Source: an uncultured Litoreibacter sp. (GTDB lineage: Bacteria; Pseudomonadota; Alphaproteobacteria; Rhodobacterales; Rhodobacteraceae). From it: a DNA stretch of 64,000 nt. How positions within the stretch are numbered: the first letter of the stretch is position 1; each line of letters begins with the position of its first letter. Location of the stretch: the NCBI RefSeq assembly GCF_947501785.1, contig NZ_CANMXB010000001.1, positions 3,352,501 to 3,416,500 on the forward strand, in the 5' to 3' direction. A model generated the notes under the pieces. It had not been told where the DNA came from, made no database searches, and saw only the letters and a program-made list of their open reading frames with translations. Made by a program: the position numbers and the translations under genes. Of the stretch, positions 8,830 through 17,661 are shown in pieces.

Positions 8830-9563
8830 CCGTTCACCACCGCCATGAAGTCTTTGGTGACCTGATGTTGCGGGTTGCTGAACATTTGTTCGGGCGTGCC
8901 TTCTTCAACAATCTCACCCTGCGCCATCAGGATCACACGGTCTGCCACAGCTTTGGCAAACCCCATCTCATGGGTGACGCAGACAATGGTCATATCCGCG
9001 CGCGCCAAGTCCTGTATCACCTCAAGAACTTCCGAGATCATCTCAGGGTCCAAAGCTGAGGTGGGTTCGTCAAACAGCATGATTTCCGGCTTTAGCGCCA
9101 GGGCGCGGGCCAGTGCCACCCGCTGTTGCTGGCCGCCTGACAACTGATCCGGGTATTTCTCTGCGTGGACCTCAACATGCATTTTCTCAAGTTGCTCTAT
9201 CGCCTCAACCGTCGCAGCCGATCTGTCCCGCCCAAGCGCGCGGATCTGCGGCAAGACGCAGTTTTCCATAATGGTCAGATGCGGAAACAGGTTGAAGCTT
9301 TGAAACACCATGCCCACGCGTTTGCGTACCTGATCCATCACTTTGGTATCATCGCCGACGGGCAGACCCAGCACGTTCAGCGTGCCTGAACGATAGCTTT
9401 CCAGCCCGTTCATGCAACGGATCAGTGTCGACTTTCCAGAACCGGAAGGTCCGCAGATCACAAGGGTTTGCTTGTCGGGCACTTCAAGGTTGATGTCCTT
9501 CAGAGCGTGGAAGTCACCATAGTATTTTTCCAGCCCACGAATTGAAATTGCTGCATCACGCAT
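8826..9563 (-). CDS. aapP: Amino-acid ABC transporter ATP-binding protein
   Basis: 245 aa ATPase of the polar amino acid ABC family. Walker [10 protein letters not shown] (38-46), Q-loop in [14 protein letters not shown], signature [17 protein letters not shown], Walker [16 protein letters not shown] and the H-loop VTHEMGFA. Overlaps the aapM stop by 8 bases. Works with AapQ and AapM at the inner membrane and AapJ in the periplasm. Confidence 0.92.
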   Translation of the reverse strand: MRDAAISIRGLEKYYGDFHALKDINLEVPDKQTLVICGPSGSGKSTLIRCMNGLESYRSGTLNVLGLPVGDDTKVMDQVRKRVGMVFQSFNLFPHLTIMENCVLPQIRALGRDRSAATVEAIEQLEKMHVEVHAEKYPDQLSGGQQQRVALARALALKPEIMLFDEPTSALDPEMISEVLEVIQDLARADMTIVCVTHEMGFAKAVADRVILMAQGEIVEEGTPEQMFSNPQHQVTKDFMAVVNG

Positions 9564-10638
9564 GGCCGAGCCTCATTCTGGTTTCCAGCCACGCGCCGTA
9601 GCGTGACAGCCCGAAGACAAAGACGAAGTAGATAAGGGCGAGGAAGACATAGACCTCGACATATTGGTTGCCCCATTCGCCGGTCCCGATTGCCGCATTG
9701 CCCGAGGCCATGACCTCGAAGAAGCCGATGATCGTCACGATGGAGGTTTCCTTGAAGGTGATCACCGCTTGATTGATGGTCGACGGTAATGTGTTGCGGA
9801 AGGCTTGCGGCAACAAGATGTCGATGACGAGCGACCAGTAGGGCATGCCAAGTGCCACAGCGGCCTCTTCCTGCCCTTGCGAGGTGGATTGCAAACCTGC
9901 CCGGATAATCTCGGCCTGATAGGCGGCGAAGAAGATCGCGAAAGCAATGACCACCCGCATCAACTTGTTGCCCTGCAACCAGTCCGGCACCAGAAGCGGC
10001 ACCACCACGGCTGCTGCAAAGAGCAGCGTCAGAAGCGGCAGTGACCGCACGATGTCGATGAAGAAGCCAAATGATTTGGCAATAACAGGCAGGCTGGACC
10101 GCCGCGCAAGGGCGAACAACACGGCCAGCGGCATGCCGATGACAAAGACCCCGGAGAAGATGAAAATCGTCAGGGACAGACCACCCCATTGCTCAGAAGT
10201 GACCAGTTCAAGACCAGCAAACCCGCCGCGCATCAGCAAGACGAAGGTTGTGAAGCCTGCGACCCAAAGGATCGGCAGGCGCCGGATCGACCAAAAGCTT
10301 GGCAGGCAAGACAGCGCGATGGTGGCGATCACCGCTAGGCAAGCCAGCGTTGAGCGCCATTGTTCCTCGTAAGGGTAAAGACCAAACAGGATCAGCCGCC
10401 CCCGGCTTTCGATCACGGCCCAACAGGCACCGGCATCATGGGTGCAAAGCTCCTTGTTCTCAACGCGCCAGATCGCATCGACAAAGGCCCAGCCGGTGAA
10501 TGCCTTCAGGGCAAGATAGATCAGAACGGCAAAGACCAAAGAAAACAGGGTGTCGTACCAGGTCGCAAAGAAATGTTTGCGTAGCCATGCGGCCGGTCCC
10601 GTGGCGCTTGGTGGGGGGGCAATAGCGTCCATTGTCAT
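9556..10638 (-). CDS. aapM: General L-amino acid ABC transporter permease AapM
   Basis: 360 aa. The long N-terminal membrane region before the permease core, with hydrophobic segments around 30-50, 95-115 and 120-140, is typical of AapM. The permease (HisM-type) core begins near 150 and has the coupling motif [32 protein letters not shown] precedes the ATG. Three bases separate it from aapQ. Confidence 0.9.
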   Translation of the reverse strand: MTMDAIAPPPSATGPAAWLRKHFFATWYDTLFSLVFAVLIYLALKAFTGWAFVDAIWRVENKELCTHDAGACWAVIESRGRLILFGLYPYEEQWRSTLACLAVIATIALSCLPSFWSIRRLPILWVAGFTTFVLLMRGGFAGLELVTSEQWGGLSLTIFIFSGVFVIGMPLAVLFALARRSSLPVIAKSFGFFIDIVRSLPLLTLLFAAAVVVPLLVPDWLQGNKLMRVVIAFAIFFAAYQAEIIRAGLQSTSQGQEEAAVALGMPYWSLVIDILLPQAFRNTLPSTINQAVITFKETSIVTIIGFFEVMASGNAAIGTGEWGNQYVEVYVFLALIYFVFVFGLSRYGAWLETRMRLGHA

Positions 10639-10641
10639 GTC

Positions 10642-11778
10642 CTAGCTCCTCCCCTTCAGCTTGATACGATCGTTCAGCATGTTCATCAGAAAGCCGATGG
10701 AATAGTTGATCAGAATGAACCCGCCCATCAGCAGGGCCAAAAGCTCCATCGTCTGGCCGCTTTGGTTGATCGAGGTCGACACAATGGCAAAGTAGTCAGG
10801 ATACCCCACAGCGATGCCCACAGTCGTGCCCTTCATCAGCCAGATGTATTGGTTGGTAAGGGATGGAAGCATGGCGCGGAATGCCAATGGAATGCGGATC
10901 AGCCGATTGATCTGGAAGGTCGAAAACCCCAAAGCGCGGCCCGCTTCCAGCTTGCCGCGATCAACCGATAGAAGGCCGCCACGGATGATTTCGCCGATGT
11001 AGGAGGCCCCAAAAAGCGTCAGGCCCACAAGAAGGGCGGTGAATTCGGGTTTGAGTGTTATGCCGCCCACAAACCGCAGGCCCTTAAGTTGAGGAACCGA
11101 GATCAAGGCGCTATCCGGCTCCCGTCCGGTCAGCAGGGCTGCAAAGAAGACGACAAAGACCAACCCAATGGCGATTGCCCATCTTTGACCAACTCGCAAC
11201 CGTTCACGGGCCAGCACCAGAAATACAACGGCGAGAATGACCGCAACGAGCAACCACCCTACATCGCTGCCCGACAAAGCGGGGGCCGGCATCATGAGGC
11301 CACGGTTGGACAGATAGATTGCCTCGCCAAGGGAATAGGCCTGTTTCGGGCTGGGCAGATGCGTCAGGATTGCGTACCAAAAGAACACCTGCAGGATGAC
11401 GGGGACATTGCGAAACACCTCGACATAGCTTGCGCCGACCAGTTTCATCAGCGTGTTGGACGACACCCGCATCAGCGCGAGCAATAGTCCTAGCACCGTC
11501 GCGAAAATGAGGGTCAGAAACCCGACAAGCATGGTATTGAGCAAACCTGCCCAAAGAACGCGGGCATATGTCGATCTGCCCGTGACCTCTATGATTGAGA
11601 AATTTACGGGCCAGCCGGTGGTTTGTTCAAGAAAGCCAAACCCGGTTGCCATCCCCTGGTCCGCTATGTTGCTTTTTCCGACGAGGATGACGGATGCGAT
11701 TAGCGCGATGACGCCCAGAATGAAACCACCTTGAAGTGCAGTCCTGCGGAATTTCTGCGACGCAAATATCTGTGACAT
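10642..11778 (-). CDS. aapQ: General L-amino acid ABC transporter permease AapQ
   Basis: 378 aa from the ATG at 11778, preceded by GGGG six bases upstream. A longer frame reaches 11850 but would translate the aapJ-aapQ attenuator stem, so it is rejected. HisM-type permease with the coupling loop KLEAGRALGFSTFQINRLIRIP. The extended periplasmic loop between segments matches AapQ. Pairs with AapM. Confidence 0.9.
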   Translation of the reverse strand: MSQIFASQKFRRTALQGGFILGVIALIASVILVGKSNIADQGMATGFGFLEQTTGWPVNFSIIEVTGRSTYARVLWAGLLNTMLVGFLTLIFATVLGLLLALMRVSSNTLMKLVGASYVEVFRNVPVILQVFFWYAILTHLPSPKQAYSLGEAIYLSNRGLMMPAPALSGSDVGWLLVAVILAVVFLVLARERLRVGQRWAIAIGLVFVVFFAALLTGREPDSALISVPQLKGLRFVGGITLKPEFTALLVGLTLFGASYIGEIIRGGLLSVDRGKLEAGRALGFSTFQINRLIRIPLAFRAMLPSLTNQYIWLMKGTTVGIAVGYPDYFAIVSTSINQSGQTMELLALLMGGFILINYSIGFLMNMLNDRIKLKGRS

Positions 11779-11802
11779 GACGACCCCATCAAAATAGAAA
11801 CA

Positions 11803-11828
11803 GCCCGGGCGACCCCTGTCGCCCGGGC
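11803..11828 (-). terminator. Attenuating hairpin between aapJ and aapQ
   Basis: On the minus strand GCCCGGGCGAC-AGGG-GTCGCCCGGGC, perfect 11-bp arms, followed by TGTTTCTATTTT. It sits right after the aapJ stop. Such partial terminators commonly let the binding protein be made in excess over the permeases. Confidence 0.75.
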
Positions 11829-11836
11829 CAAATCGT

Positions 11837-12871
11837 TTAGTCAAGAACAAGCGGGTAAAGCAGACCGCCGTTGTTCCACAGGTTATTCAGGCCGCGTGGC
11901 AGCTGGTAGCGCGATCCTTCGCCAACCGTCCGGTCATAGATCTCACCGTAGTTACCGACGGTTTTGATGACGTTGTACGCCCAGTCATCGCTGAGCCCCA
12001 GACGCGCACCAACGCCCGGGGTCGACCCCAGCAAACGCCCAACTGAGGCCGTTGGCGGGTTGGCCTTCATCTCATCGACGTTAGCTTGAGTGACGCCATT
12101 TTCTTCGGCCATGATCAAGGCGCTAACCATCCAGTTGATCACGTCCAGCAGATCATCTTCGCCCTGCTTTACGACAATGCCTTCAGGCTCAAGCGCCAGC
12201 ACGTCCCCAAGGATTTCAAAATCATCAGGGTTGTCAGCGTTTACACGCGTTGCAGATAGGAACGGCCCAAAACCAGCTATGGCGTCGCACCGGCCGGCGT
12301 AGAAAGCCGCGCGCAGCTCTTCGCCCTTTTCAAAGGCCAGTGGCTCATAGTCGATCCCGTTGGTTTCCATGTAGTCCGTCAGAACGCGCTCAACCGTGGT
12401 GCCTGCGTTGACGCAGAATACGCCGCCTTCCAGATCGGCAATGCCTTCTGCCTCAAGCTCAGTCTTGGACATGACGTAGAATGGCCCGATAAAATATGGG
12501 CGCGAATACTGTAGACCAAGCTCTGTGTCGCGGGTCATGGTCCAGCCCGTGACCTTGATGATCACGTCGATGTCGCCGGATTGAATGGCCGGAAAGCGCT
12601 GCGCCCAGCTGACTGGAATGATTTGCAGCTTGTCGGGGCTGCCCAGAATGGCGGTTGCAAGGGCCTTGCAGAATTCAATATCGAACCCTTGCCATTCACC
12701 CGCGCCGTCCACCTCAGCAAAGCCGAGATAGCTACCATTGTGACCGGTGCACAAAAGGCTGTCACGCTCGATGATGGTATCGAGCAGTCCTTGATCCTGC
12801 GCCTGAGCGGCCGTCGCTGATCCAAGCGCCATTGCGCCTGCCATCAGTAGGTTTGTAAGTTTGGTTTTCAT
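11837..12871 (-). CDS. aapJ: Amino-acid ABC transporter periplasmic binding protein
   Basis: 344 aa from ATG 12871, with GGAG six bases upstream; the in-frame GTG at 12883 contains that Shine-Dalgarno and is rejected. A signal peptide with an Ala-rich core ends near SATAAQAQ (about 26). Family motifs: LLCTGHNGSYLGFAEVD, GEWQGFDIEFCKALATAI, KVTGWTMTRDTELGLQYS and SRYQLPRGLNNLWNNGGL at the C-terminus. Full length for AapJ. The ligand in this operon may be narrower than general amino acids, given the attached catabolic genes. Confidence 0.92.
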   Translation of the reverse strand: MKTKLTNLLMAGAMALGSATAAQAQDQGLLDTIIERDSLLCTGHNGSYLGFAEVDGAGEWQGFDIEFCKALATAILGSPDKLQIIPVSWAQRFPAIQSGDIDVIIKVTGWTMTRDTELGLQYSRPYFIGPFYVMSKTELEAEGIADLEGGVFCVNAGTTVERVLTDYMETNGIDYEPLAFEKGEELRAAFYAGRCDAIAGFGPFLSATRVNADNPDDFEILGDVLALEPEGIVVKQGEDDLLDVINWMVSALIMAEENGVTQANVDEMKANPPTASVGRLLGSTPGVGARLGLSDDWAYNVIKTVGNYGEIYDRTVGEGSRYQLPRGLNNLWNNGGLLYPLVLD

Positions 12872-12907
12872 CTTAATCTCCACTGTTGTGATGGGTTGCG
12901 TGCCACT

Positions 12908-14059
12908 TTAGGCGGCATCTTTTGGTGACGTGTCGCTCGTCCCCTCGAAAGCCACCGAGACTTCGTTGTCTGGTAGCGAAATGCCCAGACCCGGCCTGTC
13001 GGGTGGGGTCACTCTGAATGGGTCTTTCTGGCGTTTCTCCAGCGCGAGCGCGTCAAAGAAAACGGTATGAACCGTGTGGTATTCCACATGGGCAACTTCA
13101 GCGAAGGCTGCGCCGGCATGGACAGCAGCCATCAAGGCAATGGCGGTTGAGGAAACCTCAAGCGAAAGGCGCGTTTGCGTGCCGCTTACCTTGTTTGCGA
13201 GACTTGCAATTTGAGACAATCCACCAACGGCAACAGGCGCGGTTTGCAAAAACGCCACGCCGACCTGTTCTATGAGCCGATCATGTATTTCAGGTCGGTA
13301 TTCAGCTTCCGTCGCCATAACAGGCACGCCCGCCTTCGTCAGCTGCGCCATGCCGGTGTAGTCCCACGCCGCTGTGGGCGATTGAAACGCTTCAATCCGC
13401 TCAACCGGGAGCGCCTCAAACAGGCGCAGCGCGTCATCGCTGGAATAGCTGTAGACGCCGTCGACAATGAGTTTCGTGGCCCTTGGAAGAGCAGCAAGAA
13501 CAGCTTTCACCCGCGCCGTGTCCTCCTGCAAGGACAGGGCACCGATCTTCATCTTTGAAAGCCCGTACCCGCGCGCTGCGTGAGAGGCCATTTCGCGGCA
13601 AAGGTCGTCAACAGATTTCCCTTCGCCGTACAATCCGCCGCTGGCATAAAGGGGGGCGGTTCCAGAGCCGTCATTATTCAGACAGCGCCACACTGGTGCG
13701 TTTTCGTGCATGGCCGTCAGATCCCACATTGCGATGTCGATCCCGGCCAAGGCAGAGGCGAGGATGCCATGGCGTGCCGTAAGTGTCGCCTTTTCGAACA
13801 GCCCACGCGCAATTAGCGGCAGGTCGGTCAACGTGTGGCCAAGGAAATGTGGTGTCACCTCAGTCCGCAAATATGCAACCAGCGCGTCAGGAGCCGCGTC
13901 AAAGCACCAACACTCACCGAGACCAACCTTGCCGGCACTATCATGAAGCGTAACGAAAACCGCGTATTTGTCAGTCCAGCGGATTGACGGATTCCAGATT
14001 TTGCCGCCCAGATCGTTGCAGTGTGTGTGAACTTTGATCTGAGTGATTTTCGAACTCAT
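12908..14059 (-). CDS. Enolase-superfamily enzyme (mandelate racemase / muconate lactonizing type)
   Basis: 383 aa. N-terminal capping domain (1-125) then a TIM barrel. SKMKIG gives the K-x-K catalytic lysine motif (about 168-173), LIVDGVYSYSSDDA the first metal Asp (about 196), and IEAFQSP and MATEAEYRPE the positions of the next ligands. These two acidic sites are non-standard and there is no canonical His-Asp dyad of mandelate racemase. Lies between the GntR regulator and aapJ, so it should act on the imported compound, by racemisation, epimerisation or dehydration. Specificity unknown. Confidence 0.75.
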   Translation of the reverse strand: MSSKITQIKVHTHCNDLGGKIWNPSIRWTDKYAVFVTLHDSAGKVGLGECWCFDAAPDALVAYLRTEVTPHFLGHTLTDLPLIARGLFEKATLTARHGILASALAGIDIAMWDLTAMHENAPVWRCLNNDGSGTAPLYASGGLYGEGKSVDDLCREMASHAARGYGLSKMKIGALSLQEDTARVKAVLAALPRATKLIVDGVYSYSSDDALRLFEALPVERIEAFQSPTAAWDYTGMAQLTKAGVPVMATEAEYRPEIHDRLIEQVGVAFLQTAPVAVGGLSQIASLANKVSGTQTRLSLEVSSTAIALMAAVHAGAAFAEVAHVEYHTVHTVFFDALALEKRQKDPFRVTPPDRPGLGISLPDNEVSVAFEGTSDTSPKDAA

Positions 14060-14785
14060 CTAGAGACCCTCTGGGATCGTCAAGCCAAGGTCGAAATCAG
14101 CCTTGGGCGCATAGCGCAGCGCCTTGAGGAACCGGTCGTGGAACTGCATTGTGTGCGCATGGGCAATTGCATCAGCTGCTGCGATATCCTGGGCCTCGAT
14201 GGCATCGACAAAATCATGGTGCTGATCGCGCATCACCTCTACCCGGTCCGCGTTATCAAGAAACTGCACATGGATATGCAGCAGGCGGCGCGTCTCAGAC
14301 AGCAACTCGCGGTACTGGCGGGTGACATAGGGATTGCGCCCTGCTTCAGCGACAGCGACGTGGAACGCAAAATTCGCCTGCAGAATGGTCAGAGCTGAGG
14401 CCTGGCCGACACTGTCGTTGAAGACGCCGGCCAACTCTCTTAATCGAGGTAAATCCGTTTCCACCCGGTTTTGCGCGGCAAGACGCGTCGCAAGACGCTG
14501 CTGGACGTCCAGGGCCTGAATGAGTGCTGGAAAGTTGCGCAGGTCAACCTGTGTGACGATGGTTGATCTGTTTGGAAGGGTCTCTACCAGCCGTTCGGCC
14601 AACAAACGGTTGAGCGCCTCGCGAATGGGAGATCGCGAAACAGCAAACCGTTTCGAAAGGCTTGTCTCTTCCAGTGACTTTCCGGGTTCAAGCTGAAGGG
14701 TCAGGATTTCATCTCGCAGAACTCGATAAATCTCACCCGACGCCGCGCCACGCTGAAAAGTCGAAGATGTTTCTTGTTTCGTCAC
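14060..14785 (-). CDS. GntR-family (FadR/FCD) transcriptional regulator
   Basis: 241 aa from GTG 14785. A frame extends to a GTG at 14845, but that would encode through a 21-bp palindrome likely to be its operator, and it adds residues not usual for the family. Winged helix: IYRVLRDEILTLQLEPGKSLEE and FAVSRSPIREALNRLLAERL (about 15-70). FCD effector domain 80-230 with NFAFHVAVAEAGRNPY and DQHHDFVDAIEAQD. One base separates its stop from the enolase gene start, so it probably heads and controls the operon. Confidence 0.85.
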   Translation of the reverse strand: MTKQETSSTFQRGAASGEIYRVLRDEILTLQLEPGKSLEETSLSKRFAVSRSPIREALNRLLAERLVETLPNRSTIVTQVDLRNFPALIQALDVQQRLATRLAAQNRVETDLPRLRELAGVFNDSVGQASALTILQANFAFHVAVAEAGRNPYVTRQYRELLSETRRLLHIHVQFLDNADRVEVMRDQHHDFVDAIEAQDIAAADAIAHAHTMQFHDRFLKALRYAPKADFDLGLTIPEGL

Positions 14786-14817
14786 GATGGGATTGAGCCT
14801 TGTGTCGGAACTGCCGC

Positions 14818-14838
14818 TTGTCGACACCGTGTCGACAA
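14818..14838. promoter_or_regulatory. Perfect 10-bp palindrome, probable GntR operator
   Basis: TTGTCGACAC-C-GTGTCGACAA. It sits about 33 bases upstream of the preferred regulator start, in the promoter position of the operon, and is probably used for autoregulation. Confidence 0.6.
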
Positions 14839-15267
14839 AGTGCACCGGAGTCTAGAAGTTTTTTTGAATGCCCAAGTATTGGGGCAGCGGACAAAAGCGT
14901 TTTCTGTATCAGCACTGGCCGCACATGCTCAGGTCCAGATGTCCTGCACAGCTGCCATCTGGACGCCAAAGAGTGCCGCTGCGCTGTCGCAGGTCCGCGT
15001 GGAGCCCTTTGGCCCGGATGCCGCGCCGAGAATGACAGGAAGCGATGCACGCAAAACGGTCGTTGCAGTCGATGGATGGCCGATCGTTCTTTTCTCGGTC
15101 GGAAGTCGTCGGGCAAGGTGTGAAATGTCTACAGTCCCTATGCAGGCACTGCACTAAGCGTCATCTCGGCGAGGCAACTACGCCCCTAATTGGTCACCTC
15201 TGACATTCTCCAGGCGGGAACGGAGCAAACTCCGTCTCATCTATACAAGGGCACTCTTGAATGCCTG
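14839..15267. other. Gene-free stretch (429 bases)
   Basis: Lies between the operator of the amino-acid operon and the end of the HxlR gene. No frame shows family motifs or a ribosome binding site. I see no repeat or RNA. Confidence 0.5.
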
Positions 15268-15933
15268 CTAGGTGCGGCCCAAGACAGCGACGATACCAGA
15301 CATCAACTCAAAAAACTCAGCCTGCTTGGTAGGCGAACTGGTCTGGATGGTGCTGTGATGTGAGATGAAGCTCATCGGATCTAGCTTGCCCTCAGTTACA
15401 TCAAGCAAGGCTGCGTAGGACGTCGAAAAGATGAGGTCTGGATTGCGACACGCCTCATACGTCATCTCCGCCGATCCGCCTTTGACCTTCAGGTGCATCT
15501 GCTCGTCGTCAACCACGAAAGCCGCGTCGAAACTCATCGCCGGAAGTGCGGCGCGGTTTGCGGCCACCCCCATGGTTGTCGCCACAGTTCTGAGGTTGCC
15601 GGGGGGCACAACCTCACCCTCCGGTTCGAACTGCGCTCCGAACATCGCCAGTTCCAAAATGATATCGGCAGTTCGCTTCCCATGATCCGTCAACTCATAG
15701 ACCGTGGCCCCATGTCCGGCGTCGGCCTTGCTTGCAAGACCATCGCCCACCAGTTTCGCCAGCCTCTCGGTCAACAGATTTGCTGCAATGCCGGTCAAGC
15801 CCCGTTGCAGGTCGGAGAACCTGGCAGGCCCGGCATGCAGGTCTCGCAGAATGAGCAGTGTCCAACGGTCTCCGATCCGATCTAGTGCACGGGCTATTGG
15901 GCAGAGCAGTTTGTAGGTTCGCGGTTTTGCCAT
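15268..15933 (-). CDS. HxlR-family transcriptional regulator with SCP2-like C-terminal region
   Basis: 221 aa, about twice a minimal HxlR protein. HxlR winged helix in residues 8-100: CPIARALDRIGDRWTLLILR, FSDLQRGLTGIAANLLTERL, YELTDHGK. Residues 120-210 look like a small sterol-carrier-type domain. Divergent from the NmrA-like gene with a triple half-site operator in the 82-base spacer, the usual arrangement for HxlR control of redox genes. Confidence 0.85.
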   Translation of the reverse strand: MAKPRTYKLLCPIARALDRIGDRWTLLILRDLHAGPARFSDLQRGLTGIAANLLTERLAKLVGDGLASKADAGHGATVYELTDHGKRTADIILELAMFGAQFEPEGEVVPPGNLRTVATTMGVAANRAALPAMSFDAAFVVDDEQMHLKVKGGSAEMTYEACRNPDLIFSTSYAALLDVTEGKLDPMSFISHHSTIQTSSPTKQAEFFELMSGIVAVLGRT

Positions 15934-15953
15934 TTACGCCTCACGAAAATGTT

Positions 15954-15980
15954 ACTTTAAAAAATAAAGTAGCCACTTTA
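15954..15980. promoter_or_regulatory. Triple half-site operator between hxlR-type and nmrA-type genes
   Basis: ACTTTA-N5-TAAAGT-N4-ACTTTA: two overlapping perfect palindromes sharing the middle arm. Placed in the divergent promoter region 20-60 bases from both starts; a good candidate for HxlR binding. Confidence 0.6.
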
Positions 15981-16015
15981 GTTCATGGAGCGTCAGATTG
16001 ATCAGGAGACCCTCA

Positions 16016-17122
16016 ATGTCAACCCTACCCAAAATTCTCGTCACCAGCGCCGCTGGCAAGACGGGTCAGCATGTCGTGACGCAACTGCTTCAAAAGGGTT
16101 TCCCGGTCCGAGCGTTGGTGCGCAAACTAGACAGACGTTCAGATGCACTTTCGCAGGCCGGCGCGGACATAGTTGAGGGGAACCAATATTCGCTCTCCGA
16201 TATGCGGAGGGCCATGCAGGGCGTTAAGCGGGCCTATCAGTGCGCCCCGACTGCACCCAATGGGCTACACTTCAACGCGGTCTTTACGGCGGCGGCCCAT
16301 GAGGCGGGTCTTGAGCATGTCGTGACGCTTGGCCAATGGCTCTCGTCGGTAGATCACCCGTCGCTCTTCACCAGAGAAGTGTACATCTCCGACGCGCTCA
16401 TCCGGATGTCGCCGAAGTTTACTGTAACGTCCGTCAATCCTGGCTGGTTTGCTGACAACTACACCATGGTGCTGGATATGGCAGCGCATCTGGGGCTCTT
16501 CACAATGCCTTTGGGTCCCGGAGACGAGAAGAAGAACGCGCCGCCCTCCAACGAGGATATTGCAAGCGTTGCGGTCGCGGCGTTGACCGACCCTTCGACG
16601 CATGCCGGAAAGACCTATCGCCCGACCGGGCCGGAGTTGATGTCGCCAAATGACATCGCCGCCGCGATGGGGAGGGCCCTTGGTCGAAAGGTCAGCTACA
16701 TGAACATCTCGGAAAAAATGATGACCAAAGCGCTGCGGGCTTTGCCGCCCTCCAACTATTCTGAGGCTGCGGTGTCGCAACTGGCAATATACGCCGACGA
16801 GTATCGACGGGGAAGCTTCGCGGTGAATGCGCCTACTGACGACGTTCTGAAGATCGGGGGTCAGGCGCCTGAAGCGTTCGAAAGCATCGTGCGGCGCGTG
16901 GTCGCCGGGCGGCCCGATCTACGCACCAGCCCCCTCAGGCGCGTGAATGCCTTGATGAACTTTGCAAAGATACTTCTGACCCCTGCGCTGGATTTGACAA
17001 GGGTTCAGTCAGATCGGGACTACGTGCAAATCGCGCAACCTAGATTCAGTCAAAACACGGCGGATTGGGTGAGCAGCCATGAGCCCAAGCGACCTCTCAA
17101 CGTTCCCGTTGGCGTAGCATGA
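16016..17122 (+). CDS. NmrA-like NAD(P)-binding oxidoreductase
   Basis: 368 aa from ATG 16016, with AGGAGA seven bases upstream; a TTG at 15998 is less likely. Rossmann start ILVTSAAGKTGQHVVTQLLQ replaces the usual GATGxxG. Further features: GFPVRALVRKLD, VNPGWFADNYTM, GKTYRPTGPELMSPNDIAAAMG. It belongs to the extended SDR family (NmrA, QOR2-like, azoreductase-like), with a C-terminal extension beyond the usual ~290 aa. Probably a redox-responsive quinone or aldehyde reductase under HxlR control. Confidence 0.75.
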   Translation: MSTLPKILVTSAAGKTGQHVVTQLLQKGFPVRALVRKLDRRSDALSQAGADIVEGNQYSLSDMRRAMQGVKRAYQCAPTAPNGLHFNAVFTAAAHEAGLEHVVTLGQWLSSVDHPSLFTREVYISDALIRMSPKFTVTSVNPGWFADNYTMVLDMAAHLGLFTMPLGPGDEKKNAPPSNEDIASVAVAALTDPSTHAGKTYRPTGPELMSPNDIAAAMGRALGRKVSYMNISEKMMTKALRALPPSNYSEAAVSQLAIYADEYRRGSFAVNAPTDDVLKIGGQAPEAFESIVRRVVAGRPDLRTSPLRRVNALMNFAKILLTPALDLTRVQSDRDYVQIAQPRFSQNTADWVSSHEPKRPLNVPVGVA

Positions 17123-17202
17123 ACAGGTTTCATCTCGATCCTACCAACCAGAACCAATCACCTGCACCACCAACATAAACGGCTCAGCCCCAGGAGGATA
17201 TC

Positions 17203-17496
17203 ATGAGCGCTCTTTTCATATCTCGCGTCACTGTTAAGGATCCCGCGAAGTTCCGGGAATATCTACAACGGTCCAAAAACATCGCCTCAGAACACGGCGC
17301 GGAACTGCTGGCCAGCGGCGAAGGGCCCCGATCGCTGTCCGGCACAGCCGCGCCGCATCAATTGGCGGTCGTCGTCCGATTTCCGACGATGGCGGATTTG
17401 GATGCGTGGCATGCGTCCCCCGCGTATCAGGACATCATCCCCCTTCGGGAGGCGGCGTCAGACCAGGACATCATTGTGTATCAAATGTCCGGTTAA
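17203..17496 (+). CDS. DUF1330 / dimeric alpha-beta barrel protein
   Basis: 97 aa, preceded by AGGAGG nine bases before the ATG. Pattern FISRVTVKDPAKFREYLQ, EHGAELLASGEG and FPTMADLDAWHASPAYQD matches the DUF1330 ferredoxin-like fold. Same strand as the NmrA gene, 80 bases downstream, and may be co-transcribed. No catalytic role can be assigned. Confidence 0.75.
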   Translation: MSALFISRVTVKDPAKFREYLQRSKNIASEHGAELLASGEGPRSLSGTAAPHQLAVVVRFPTMADLDAWHASPAYQDIIPLREAASDQDIIVYQMSG

Positions 17497-17661
17497 GCAG
17501 CCGGGCAAGACCCACTTTGGTCCCGCTCACGCGGGACGGTTCCTTTCCAGCCATAGCGGGCCTTGCTGTTGCGAAGTGCGCTAAGCGGCCATACCAACAT
17601 CATTTTGCATTGTTGCGAATGGCGGCTTTCGCGAAAGACAGCACGGCCGTAAAACGGAAGG

